This document shows, piece by piece, positions 1 to 6,404 of a DNA stretch of 6,970 nt (position 1 is its first letter; every line of letters begins with the position of its first letter). The stretch is from contig JAFQJX010000122.1 in the NCBI GenBank assembly GCA_017397205.1, positions 1 through 6,970 on the forward strand, written 5' to 3'. Below the pieces are notes generated by a model that saw only the letters and a list, made by a program, of their open reading frames with translations, searched no databases and had not been told where the DNA came from. Position numbers and translations under genes: made by a program. The DNA is from Clostridia bacterium. Its GTDB lineage: Bacteria > Bacillota > Clostridia > Oscillospirales > CAG-272.

Positions 1-1180
1 AGTCGGGGTGCGCCTCCAGGAAGCGGTCGGTCACCGCCTCATTCTCCTGCGGGCAAACGGTGCAGGTGGAGTAAATCAGCCGTCCGCCCTCGGCAAGACA
101 GAGCGCCGCCGCCGAGAGAATCTCATATTGCAGGGCGGGCAGATTGCTCGCCGCCTCCAGGTCCTTGTAGCGCAAATCCGCTTTTTTGGAAAGTACGCCA
201 AGCCCCGAGCAGGGGACGTCGCAGATAATGCGGTCCGCCCAGCCGATGAGGCGCGGGTCAGGGTCGGCGGCGTCCTGCGCCGCCGTTTCAATCACGGAAA
301 GCCCCAGGCGCCTTGCGCCCTCCTCCACGAGGGAAAGCTTGGCGGGGTGCAGGTCATAGGCACGCAGGGTGCCCTCGTTTTGCATATCCATGGCGGCGCC
401 GAAGCTTTTACCGCCGGGGCAGGCGCAGAGGTCCAGCACCCTGTGGTGCGCTTCAGCCCCCAGCGCGCAAACGGCAACGGCAGATGCCTCGTCCTGCACG
501 AAAAACAGCCCCTCCTCCCAGCCGGGCAACGACTTTGGGGGATAGGATTCAGGCAGGTACACGCTTGCGGGCGCGTGCGGTGTCGGGGTGGCGTCAATAC
601 CTGCCTCGGCAAGACGGGCAAGGTAGTCCTCACGGGTGGTGCGGAGGGTGTTCACACGCAGCGTCATGCCCGTGCGCGAGTTGACGGAGGTAAGAAAACT
701 CTCAATTTCCTCTTCGCCGAAGATTTCAAGAAACAGGCGCACGGTATCCCGCGGAACGGAATATTTGACGGAGAGGTGCCGCGCAAGGTTCCTTTCGCGC
801 GGAGGCGGCACAAGAAGCTCAGGCGAACGCAGGGCGCTGCGCAGACAGCCGTTGACAAAGCCGCGCTCTCCCGAATTGCGCGCCAGGTCCACCGTAAGGG
901 AGACGGCGGCGTGACGGGGGGTGTTCAGATAGAGAAGCTCGTAAAGCCCCAGTCGCAGAATGTTGCGCGTGGTGGCGTCCAGGGCGCCGCGCCCCGAAAG
1001 AACGCCGATATAGTAATCCAGCGTGATACATTTCTCCACGGTGCCGTAAACCAGGGCAGTGAGAAAGCGGCGGTCCGCCTCCTCAAGTCCCCCCAGCTTG
1101 TACCCCAGGGCGAGATTGATATACTGTGCGCCCTCCTCCCAACGCGAAAGAACGTCAAGGGCAATCGGCCGTACGTTCAT
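1..1180 (-). CDS. rsmB: 16S rRNA (cytosine-967-C5)-methyltransferase RsmB, 3' end cut by window edge
   Basis: RsmB transfers a methyl group from S-adenosylmethionine to C5 of cytosine 967 of 16S rRNA in the cytoplasm. Translating from the ATG at 1180 gives 393 uninterrupted residues to the window edge; family members are about 430-450 residues, so only the C-terminal tail is missing. Residues 1 to about 140 form the NusB-like RNA-binding domain (RLGLYELLYL at 76-85, GFVNGCLRS at 107-115). The methyltransferase domain follows, with FVQDEAS at 227-233, the SAM-binding motif I LDLCACPGGK at 249-258, a probable SAM-ribose acidic residue D276, motif IV DVPCSGLG at 321-328 (Cys324) and motif VI YSTCT at 370-374. 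Cys373 is the nucleophile by family knowledge. The start overlaps the fmt stop by 4 bp (ATGA), with a GAGGTG ribosome-binding sequence 8 nt upstream inside fmt, which implies translational coupling. The identification is secure; the 967 specificity is inferred from the NusB domain and the fmt neighbour. Confidence 0.97.
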   Translation of the reverse strand, partial: MNVRPIALDVLSRWEEGAQYINLALGYKLGGLEEADRRFLTALVYGTVEKCITLDYYIGVLSGRGALDATTRNILRLGLYELLYLNTPRHAAVSLTVDLARNSGERGFVNGCLRSALRSPELLVPPPRERNLARHLSVKYSVPRDTVRLFLEIFGEEEIESFLTSVNSRTGMTLRVNTLRTTREDYLARLAEAGIDATPTPHAPASVYLPESYPPKSLPGWEEGLFFVQDEASAVAVCALGAEAHHRVLDLCACPGGKSFGAAMDMQNEGTLRAYDLHPAKLSLVEEGARRLGLSVIETAAQDAADPDPRLIGWADRIICDVPCSGLGVLSKKADLRYKDLEAASNLPALQYEILSAAALCLAEGGRLIYSTCTVCPQENEAVTDRFLEAHPD

Positions 1181-2115
1181 GCTCCGAGCACCTCACCGAC
1201 GGCAATCTGCCGTCCGCGGATAAAATCGGAGGCAGTCATGCTGCCCTTTCCCTCAGGGCGCAGACGGGTGATGCAAAGAGCACCCTCTCCGCAGGCGACC
1301 ACAATCTCCCCCTCGCCCCTGTCCGACAGGGACAGGACGGTGCCGGGGGCGCCAGCCCCCGCGACGGGGTGTGCGGCGACGATTTTCAGCTGCCTGCCGC
1401 TTGGCAGATAGGTATAGGGCAGGGGAATGGGAGTCAGGCCGCGCAGAATGGGGTCCAGGACACGGGCGTCTTTTGTCCAGTCCACAAGGCACTCCTCCTT
1501 TTCAATTTTGGGTGCGTAGGTGGCAAGGGCTTCGTCCTGCGGCGTGCGGCAGGCGGTGCCGTGCGCAAGCGCATCAATGACGCGGACAAGCAGGGGACCG
1601 CCGATGGCGGCGCTGGTATCGTGGACGGTTTCAAAGGTGTCCGTCTCTGTGATGGGGAAGCGCTCGGTGGCGATGATGTCCCCCGTATCCAGCCCCTCAG
1701 CCATATACATAACGGTGACGCCCGTTTCTCTGTCACCTGCCATAATGGCGCGCTGCATCGGGGCGGCGCCGCGCCAGCGGGGAAGCAGGGAAACGTGCAG
1801 ATTGATGCAGCCGTAGGGCGGCAAATCCAAAACCGCCTTGGGCAGGATTTTTCCGTATGCCACGACGCAAATCAGGTCGGGGGAAAGTGCTGTCAGCGTG
1901 TCAAGAAAGCCCTCGTCCTTCATGGACACGGGTTGATAAACGGGAATGCCGTAGCCCTGTGCCGTCACCTTGACGGGGGGCGGAGTCAGGGTATAGCCCC
2001 TGCCCTTTGGCTTATCGGGCTGACAAACGGCGCCAATCACCTCCACGCCCCCCTTGACGAGTGCGTCAAGGACGGTGGCGGCAATTTCGGGCGTGCCCAT
2101 GAATAAAACTCTCAT
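1177..2115 (-). CDS. fmt: Methionyl-tRNA formyltransferase Fmt
   Basis: Fmt formylates the amino group of methionyl-tRNA(fMet) using 10-formyl-tetrahydrofolate, producing the initiator tRNA for translation. The 312-residue length is normal (about 310-317). The N-terminal half is the formyltransferase Rossmann domain, opening with MRVLFMGTPE. It contains the tRNA-acceptor loop PDKPKGRG at 33-40, the catalytic region NLHVSLLPRWRGAAP at 105-119 (Asn105, His107) and GLDTGD at 141-146 (Asp143), which match the family's catalytic Asn-His-Asp set. From about residue 205 it continues into the C-terminal tRNA-binding beta-barrel (APKIEKEECLVDW) and ends in the usual GEVL-type tail. The ATG overlaps the def stop by 4 bp, and GGAGGAG at 2118-2124, encoded by the acidic def C-terminus, serves as ribosome-binding site. 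The stop overlaps the rsmB start in the same way. The def-fmt pairing couples addition and removal of the formyl group. No anomaly seen. Confidence 0.98.
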   Translation of the reverse strand: MRVLFMGTPEIAATVLDALVKGGVEVIGAVCQPDKPKGRGYTLTPPPVKVTAQGYGIPVYQPVSMKDEGFLDTLTALSPDLICVVAYGKILPKAVLDLPPYGCINLHVSLLPRWRGAAPMQRAIMAGDRETGVTVMYMAEGLDTGDIIATERFPITETDTFETVHDTSAAIGGPLLVRVIDALAHGTACRTPQDEALATYAPKIEKEECLVDWTKDARVLDPILRGLTPIPLPYTYLPSGRQLKIVAAHPVAGAGAPGTVLSLSDRGEGEIVVACGEGALCITRLRPEGKGSMTASDFIRGRQIAVGEVLGA

Positions 2116-2576
2116 TGCTCCTCCGTCTCCACGTCGCCCACCACGACGTCGGTAAACAGCTTGCCGTCCAGGTGGTCAATTTCATGGCAGAAGGCGCGGG
2201 CAAGCAGGTCCTGCCCACGGTATTCCACCTCCTCACCGTGACGGTTGAGGGCGCGGACAATCACCGCCTTCGGGCGATTGGTTTTGCCCCATTTTCCGGG
2301 CAGGGAAAGACAGCCCTCGACTTCACATTGGTGACCCGAATAGGCAACGATTTTGGGATTAATCAGCTCAAGGACGGTGCCCTCCTCCACCTCAATGACC
2401 ACCACGCGGCGGAGCACGCCAACCTGCACGGCGGCAAGTCCGCAGCCGCCCGCACGGCGCATGGTTTCCGTCATGTCGTCGAGGAGTGTGAGAATGCGGG
2501 GGGTAATTGCTTCAACGGGGCGGCTGACCTTTCTCAGAATGGGGTCGCCCTCCTTTACGATTTGCAGTTGTGCCAT
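2112..2576 (-). CDS. def: Peptide deformylase
   Basis: Peptide deformylase removes the formyl group from the N-terminal methionine of nascent proteins at the ribosome exit; it is a metalloenzyme, usually with Fe2+. The 154-residue protein has all three family motifs in order: motif 1 GCGLAAVQ at 44-51, motif 2 EGCLS at 87-91 and motif 3 HEIDH at 131-135. By family knowledge Cys89, His131 and His135 bind the metal and Glu132 is the catalytic base. The protein is short and lacks a long C-terminal extension, as in the type 1 enzymes. The ATG at 2576 is supported by AAGGAG at 2582-2587 with a 5-nt spacer. The gene lies 32 nt after priA and overlaps fmt by 4 bp. The last codons (GAG ACG GAG GAG) also supply the fmt ribosome-binding site, so the acidic tail VETEEQ may partly reflect that constraint. 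Confidence 0.98.
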   Translation of the reverse strand: MAQLQIVKEGDPILRKVSRPVEAITPRILTLLDDMTETMRRAGGCGLAAVQVGVLRRVVVIEVEEGTVLELINPKIVAYSGHQCEVEGCLSLPGKWGKTNRPKAVIVRALNRHGEEVEYRGQDLLARAFCHEIDHLDGKLFTDVVVGDVETEEQ

Positions 2577-2587
2577 GGTTTCTCCTT

Positions 2588-2621
2588 TTCGTTATGCGTG
2601 GTAGTTCACTATGCGTGGTAG
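2588..2621 (-). repeat. 17-bp imperfect tandem duplication across the priA stop codon
   Basis: Two adjacent 17-bp units lie head to tail: plus-strand 2588-2604 (TTCGTTATGCGTGGTAG) and 2605-2621 (TTCACTATGCGTGGTAG). They match at 15 of 17 positions. The right-hand unit encodes the end of PriA (Tyr-His-Ala) and its TAG stop, which is followed directly by an in-frame TGA. The left-hand unit lies in the priA-def spacer and its end touches the def AAGGAG ribosome-binding site. This looks like a local slippage-type duplication that lengthened the spacer; I infer no function. Confidence 0.75.
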
Positions 2622-4843
2622 GGATTGATATCAATGGAGCAGCTGACTCCGCCGTGGCGGGCGCCCGCCTGCATGAGCGCACGGAAGAGCGCGCGCGTGT
2701 CGCTTGACCAGCGGCATTTGAACATCAGCCGCATGCGGAATTGCTCCGCCTGCTTATAGACCTGCGCCTCCATGGGTCCGAACATCTGCAGAGGCAGATT
2801 GGGGAAATCCCGACGTGCCCTCTCGGATGCCTCGCGCGCAAAGAGGTCAGCCGCCTGTCTCAGGCGCTCCTCGCTGCCAGAGGTCAGGGTGATTTGCACC
2901 ATGTCGCAAAACGGCGGAAAGAGCATTTTCTGCCGCAGCTCTATTTCACTCTCGTAAAAGGCGCGGTAGTCCTGCTTCTGGGCAAGGCGGATGACGTCGT
3001 TCTGGGGGGAATAGGTCTGTATGACGGCGCGCCCCGGGCGCTGGGCTCTGCCCGCACGCCCAATCACCTGCGTAAGCAGGGAAAAGGTGTGCTCGGAGGC
3101 GCGGAAATCGTTTGCGTAAATACCCGTGTCGGCAAGCAGCACGCCCACCAGGGTCACACGGGGAAAATCGTGTCCCTTGGTCACCATCTGGGTACCGAGC
3201 AGAACGTCTGCCTCCCCTTGGCGGAAGCCCTCCAGCATGCGGTCGTAGGCGTGCTTGCCCGAGGTGGTGTCTGCATCCATGCGCATCAGGCGCATATCGG
3301 GCAGGGTGCGCGCCAGCTCCGTTTCAACCTTCTGCGTTCCGAAGCCCACGTAGCGGATATGCTCGCTCCCACAATGGGGGCAGGCACGCGGGGGTGCGGC
3401 GCGGTAGCCGCACAGGTGGCAGAGCAGCTGGGAGGTGGGGGTGGCGTGGTGTGTCAGGGCAACCGAGCAATGGGGGCAAAGCAGGACCTCGCCGCAGTTC
3501 TTGCATTGCAGGGAGGCATTGTAGCCCCGTCGGTTGAGAAAGAGAATTGCCTGCTCCTCCAGCTCCTCCACCGTTTCAAGCGCTTCAAACAGACGGTGGC
3601 TGATGGGGGAGGTGTTGCCGCGGGAAAGCTCCCGCCGCATATCCACGATTTCCACCTCAGGCAGGGTGGCGTTTCCGTAGCGCTCGGTCAGCTCAATCAA
3701 TTCGTACTGACCCTTCTGCGCCTTGTAATAGCTTTCAAAGGAGGGGGTGGCAGAGGCAAGCAGCACGAGGGCGTTTTGTGCCGCCGCACGCTTGGCGCAC
3801 ACCTGTCGGGTATGGTACTTTGGGTCCTGCTCGGACTTGTAGGTATGCTCGTGCTCCTCGTCCACGATGATGACCCCGATGTTCTTGAGGGGGGCAAAGA
3901 CGGCACTCCGCGTGCCGATGACGAGGTCCACGTCTCCACGCTCAATGCGGCGCCATGCGTCAAAGCGCTCCCCTGCGCTGAGGGAGGAGTGAATGACGGC
4001 AACGCGCTCGCCGTAGCGGGCGCAGAAAATCTGCACCGTCTGGGGGGTGAGCGAGATTTCCGGGACGAGCAGAATGGCGCCCTTGCCGTCGGCAATCACG
4101 CGGTCAATGAGGCGCAGCATGACCTTGGTCTTTCCCGAGCCCGTCACGCCGTACAGCAGCGCCGCGCGCGGCGCCTCCTCCTCGTACAGGGTGACCAGGC
4201 GGTCATAGGCGTCAAGCTGCTGACGGGAGAGGTGAATGGGGGAGGTGTCGCGCCTGACAGAGAGGGGGTAGGGGGAGCGCATCTTTTCCGTTTTGGTGAG
4301 CGTCACGTAGCCCTTGTCGCAAAGCGCCTTGACCTGCGCCGCCGTTGCGCCGCACCGTTCGCACAGCACGTCGCGCTCACAGGGACCGTCCGTCAGCGCC
4401 TGCAGCAGAGCGCGGTGGGTGGGGGAGCGCAGGGTCTTTCCCTCCATGAGGGAGCTTGCCTCCTCCGCGGAGATGGCAAGCGAAGCAACGTAGGTGTAGG
4501 CGATATTCACACCGCCGCCAAGCAGCGCGGGCGGAAGCACGCACCGCACGGCATCTCCCAGCGTGCAGAGGTAATATTCGGAAAGGAACAGGCACAAATC
4601 AAGCATCTCCCCGTCAAGGAGATAGTCACCCGCAAGACGGGAAAGCACCGCCTTGCGGCGAGGGGTGGAGGGGTCCCCCTCCCCCATCACGACCGCCCAG
4701 GAGGGGCGGTTGCCTCCCCCGAAGGGGACGCGCACCAGCGTGCCGCGCGGACAGGGTCCTACGGCGGCGGGCAGGTCGTAATCAAAGGGCCTGTCAATAT
4801 GAAAAGGCGCGTCCAGAACGCGGACGCTGACGACGCAATCCAT
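2609..4843 (-). CDS. priA: Primosomal protein N' (replication restart helicase PriA)
   Basis: PriA is the 3'-5' DNA helicase that recognises abandoned replication forks and D-loops and starts reloading of the replicative helicase. The protein has 744 residues, normal for the family (about 730-810). Residues 1 to about 105 form the 3'-end-binding domain (VRVLDAPFHIDRPFDY near the start), followed by a winged-helix region. Helicase lobe 1 carries Walker A GVTGSGKT at 232-239 and the DEEH box at 328-331. Eight zinc-binding cysteines in four CxxC pairs follow (447/450, 456/459, 475/478, 488/491). Lobe 2 carries GTQMVTKGHDF at 550-560 and motif VI QVIGRAGR at 592-599. The C-terminus ends in the conserved IDINPY. 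The ATG at 4843 has AAGGAG at 4854-4859, 10 nt upstream. All key residues are present. The 112-nt gap before it contains two hairpins and may make priA expression partly independent of rpoZ. Between 2741 and 4843 there is no TTA, CTA or TCA codon. Confidence 0.98.
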   Translation of the reverse strand: MDCVVSVRVLDAPFHIDRPFDYDLPAAVGPCPRGTLVRVPFGGGNRPSWAVVMGEGDPSTPRRKAVLSRLAGDYLLDGEMLDLCLFLSEYYLCTLGDAVRCVLPPALLGGGVNIAYTYVASLAISAEEASSLMEGKTLRSPTHRALLQALTDGPCERDVLCERCGATAAQVKALCDKGYVTLTKTEKMRSPYPLSVRRDTSPIHLSRQQLDAYDRLVTLYEEEAPRAALLYGVTGSGKTKVMLRLIDRVIADGKGAILLVPEISLTPQTVQIFCARYGERVAVIHSSLSAGERFDAWRRIERGDVDLVIGTRSAVFAPLKNIGVIIVDEEHEHTYKSEQDPKYHTRQVCAKRAAAQNALVLLASATPSFESYYKAQKGQYELIELTERYGNATLPEVEIVDMRRELSRGNTSPISHRLFEALETVEELEEQAILFLNRRGYNASLQCKNCGEVLLCPHCSVALTHHATPTSQLLCHLCGYRAAPPRACPHCGSEHIRYVGFGTQKVETELARTLPDMRLMRMDADTTSGKHAYDRMLEGFRQGEADVLLGTQMVTKGHDFPRVTLVGVLLADTGIYANDFRASEHTFSLLTQVIGRAGRAQRPGRAVIQTYSPQNDVIRLAQKQDYRAFYESEIELRQKMLFPPFCDMVQITLTSGSEERLRQAADLFAREASERARRDFPNLPLQMFGPMEAQVYKQAEQFRMRLMFKCRWSSDTRALFRALMQAGARHGGVSCSIDINPYHA

Positions 4844-4866
4844 AAAACGGACGCTCCTTTCTCAGG

Positions 4867-4882
4867 GGCACCGCGCAGTGCC
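4867..4882 (-). other. Small hairpin in the priA leader
   Basis: On the minus strand GGCACT, loop GCGC, GGTGCC can form a 6-bp stem with one U-G wobble pair. It ends 7 nt upstream of the AAGGAG ribosome-binding site of priA. No U-tract follows, so it is not a terminator. It could stabilise a processed 5' end or affect ribosome access, but a stem this short can occur by chance in GC-rich DNA. Confidence 0.35.
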
Positions 4883-4906
4883 GCCTATCGGTTTTGATAA
4901 AAGGGG

Positions 4907-4933
4907 ATTACCGCGGGGAGCCCCCGCGGTAAT
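4907..4933. terminator. Strong perfect hairpin between rpoZ and priA, candidate intrinsic terminator or attenuator
   Basis: A perfect 12-bp inverted repeat (ATTACCGCGGGG and CCCCGCGGTAAT) with a 3-nt loop lies 22 nt after the rpoZ stop and 63 nt before the priA start. Eight of the stem pairs form a continuous G-C block. Read on the minus strand, the direction of the genes, the stem is followed by CCCC and then only TTTTATC, a displaced and weak U-tract. Read on the plus strand it is followed by GTATTTTTTC, a better U-tract. It may partly terminate transcripts after rpoZ, stop antisense transcription entering rpoZ, or do both. No gene on the plus strand would need it. The hairpin itself is certain; its role as a terminator is inferred. 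Confidence 0.6.
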
Positions 4934-4955
4934 GTATTTTTTCTGCTTTTGCTTG

Positions 4956-5213
4956 TTACTTGCGCACCATCTTATAGGTGCCGTCCTTCAGGCGCCCGAT
5001 GGCGATTTTTACCGCCTTCTGGTCGCGGTATTCGGGGGAAATGAGCTGAGCAAGGGGCTGCTCGGTCAGCTTGTCGGCAATTTTTCTCTCTGCCTCGGTG
5101 CGCTGTGCAACGTACTCGCCCGTCACCATACGGGCGCTCTTTGCGATTGCAATCACCAGCTCGTAGCGGTTAAATTGACCTTTGGTTAATTCGTCGGCGG
5201 TAGGGTAAATCAT
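4956..5213 (-). CDS. rpoZ: DNA-directed RNA polymerase omega subunit
   Basis: Omega is the small subunit that wraps the beta' C-terminus and helps RNA polymerase assembly and stability; in some bacteria it also contributes to ppGpp response. The 85-residue protein starts MIYPTADEL and carries the family signature RYELV at 16-20 followed by AKSAR at 24-28. A second conserved block, KAVKIAIGRLKDGTY, lies at 66-80 before a basic tail. Length fits the family (about 65-90). The ATG at 5213 is supported by AAGGAG at 5222-5227 with an 8-nt spacer. It lies 27 nt after remA. In the Bacillus order gmk would lie between them and coaBC after rpoZ; neither is here. Codon 9 is TTA, a codon otherwise nearly absent from this window, in an AT-rich start region that may keep the initiation site open. 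Confidence 0.95.
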   Translation of the reverse strand: MIYPTADELTKGQFNRYELVIAIAKSARMVTGEYVAQRTEAERKIADKLTEQPLAQLISPEYRDQKAVKIAIGRLKDGTYKMVRK

Positions 5214-5240
5214 CTCTATATCTCCTTGTGCGAAATCAAA

Positions 5241-5507
5241 TTATTCTTCGTCCTCGCCGTCGTCGCCGTCAAGCTCACTGTCAAGGCGGTTGGAGAGGGT
5301 CTCCGTCTGAATGGCGGAGAGAATGACGTGGTCGGAGTCCGTGATAATCACGGAACGGGTGCGCCGCCCGCAGGAGGCGTCAATGACCCGTCCGCTTTCC
5401 TTGGCGTCCTGTACCAGGCGCTTGATGGGGGCGGAGTCGGGGGAGGTAATGGCAATCACGCGCTCGGCGGAGACGAGGTTGCCGAATCCAATGTTAATCA
5501 GTTTCAT
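5241..5507 (-). CDS. remA: RemA family DNA-binding regulator (DUF370)
   Basis: RemA of Bacillus subtilis is a small oligomeric DNA-binding protein that activates biofilm-matrix and osmoprotection genes; its role in Clostridia is much less clear. The 88-residue product follows the family pattern closely: MKLINIGFGN at 1-10, SPDSAPIKR at 22-30, IDASCGRRTR at 42-51 and DSDHVILSAIQTET at 57-70. Arg16, Arg48 and Arg49 align with B. subtilis Arg18, Arg50 and Arg51, residues linked to DNA binding. Where the Bacillus protein has TYGRRTR, this one has SCGRRTR. The tail is strongly acidic: 9 of the last 13 residues are Asp or Glu. The ATG at 5507 is fixed by AAGGAG at 5513-5518, which overlaps the yicC stop codon; the gap is 9 nt. 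The family assignment is very secure. The regulon here is unknown, and a matrix role should not be assumed. Confidence 0.93.
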   Translation of the reverse strand: MKLINIGFGNLVSAERVIAITSPDSAPIKRLVQDAKESGRVIDASCGRRTRSVIITDSDHVILSAIQTETLSNRLDSELDGDDGEDEE

Positions 5508-5516
5508 GCTTGCTCC

Positions 5517-6404
5517 TTATTCAACGTTCTGCACTTGCTCACGGATTTTTTCCAGCTCGTTTTTCATATTCACGACGAGGCGCGCAATCGCGGCATTGTT
5601 TGCCTTGGAGCCAATGGTGTTGGTCTCACGGTTGAGCTCCTGCATCAGAAAATCAAGCTTTTTGCCCGAGGGCGTCTTTTCGGCGCAGATGTCGCGGAAG
5701 GCACCGAAATGCGCGCGCAGGCGCACAAGCTCCTCGTCAATGGCAATCTTGTCAGCCCAGACGGCACATTCCGTCAGCAGGCGCCCCTCGTCCACGGCAA
5801 CCCCCGTCTCCCCGAGAATGGCACGCAGACGTGCCTCCAGGCGGTCGCGGTATCCAACGGTATCTGAGAGGGAAATCTGCTCCACCTCGTCTGCCCAGCG
5901 GCTGACGGCGGCAAGCTTGCCCCGAATATCGGCCTCTATTTTCGCACCCTCGCGCTCGCGCATTGCAGAGAAATCCTCCCCTGCCAGGGTCAGGCAGGCA
6001 AGCAGATTCTGCCAGGCGTCGTCGGGGCTTTCGTCCTGCTTCACATAGGTGAACACCTCGGGGTTGCGCGCCAGGGTCATCACGGAGATATCGTCCGTCA
6101 GCCCCAGCTCATCCCGCAGCTGACAGAGGGCTGCAAGATAGTCCCTTGCAAAGGGCAGGTTTGCCGTGACGGTGCCTGCCTCGGAGGACTTGAAATCGTA
6201 GTTGACGGAAACCTCCACCTTGCCGCGGGAAATCACGCTTTCCTGCACGTAGGAGCGCACGCGCTCCTCCAGGTAGGCGTACGCGCGCGGCATACGGACG
6301 GTGCAGTCAAAATAGCGGCTGTTGACGCTTCGGATATCCACGGTCAGGGTATAGGCGGCAAACTCGCCGCGCCCCCGTCCGAAGGCGGTCATGCTCTTGA
6401 TCAT
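5517..6404 (-). CDS. yicC: YicC/YloC family endoribonuclease
   Basis: This 295-residue protein belongs to the YicC/YloC family, whose E. coli and B. subtilis members have been reported as endoribonucleases; E. coli YicC is linked to turnover of the small RNA RyhB. The N-terminal YicC domain shows SMTAFGRG at 4-11 (the usual family form is MTGFG), SVNSR at 26-30 and SRGKVEV at 59-65. The C-terminal DUF1732 region contains ADKIAIDEELVRLRAH at 217-232, GKKLDFLMQELNRE at 247-260, NTIGSKAN at 262-269 and REQVQN at 288-293. The length is typical (about 290). The ATG at 6404 overlaps the nrdR stop by 4 bp, and GGGAGGT at 6410-6416, inside the last nrdR codons, is its ribosome-binding site with a 5-nt spacer. 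The yicC-remA-rpoZ neighbourhood matches yloC of Bacillus, so yloC would be an equally suitable name. The RNA substrate in this organism is not known. Confidence 0.95.
   Translation of the reverse strand: MIKSMTAFGRGRGEFAAYTLTVDIRSVNSRYFDCTVRMPRAYAYLEERVRSYVQESVISRGKVEVSVNYDFKSSEAGTVTANLPFARDYLAALCQLRDELGLTDDISVMTLARNPEVFTYVKQDESPDDAWQNLLACLTLAGEDFSAMREREGAKIEADIRGKLAAVSRWADEVEQISLSDTVGYRDRLEARLRAILGETGVAVDEGRLLTECAVWADKIAIDEELVRLRAHFGAFRDICAEKTPSGKKLDFLMQELNRETNTIGSKANNAAIARLVVNMKNELEKIREQVQNVE

Noticed and set aside
76..1164. Several short minus-strand frames of 64-113 codons in the rsmB region
   Set aside because: They are in other frames of the continuous rsmB reading frame and are rich in Arg, Pro and Ala, as expected for out-of-frame GC-rich sequence.
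8..1411. A 467-codon plus-strand open frame at the left end
   Set aside because: It is the antisense shadow of rsmB running on into fmt. The minus strand encodes RsmB with motifs I, IV and VI intact.
1126..2106. A 326-codon plus-strand open frame opposite fmt
   Set aside because: Same codon-bias effect in register with fmt; the composition is low-complexity and no family is recognisable.
2243..2445. Variation in the peptide deformylase motif 1 (GCGLAAVQ rather than GLAAPQ)
   Set aside because: The position before the Gln is variable in active family members (E. coli has Thr), and all metal ligands and the catalytic Glu are present, so there is no sign of an inactive enzyme.
2741..4897. A 718-codon plus-strand open frame opposite priA
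   Set aside because: It is in exact register with priA codons and stays open only because priA lacks TTA, CTA and TCA. It has no recognisable domain or strong ribosome-binding site, whereas the minus strand encodes a complete PriA with every motif.
4956..5010. TATAAG near the end of rpoZ as a -10 box for a priA promoter
   Set aside because: No acceptable -35 hexamer lies 16-18 bp upstream, and the sequence encodes the conserved rpoZ C-terminus.
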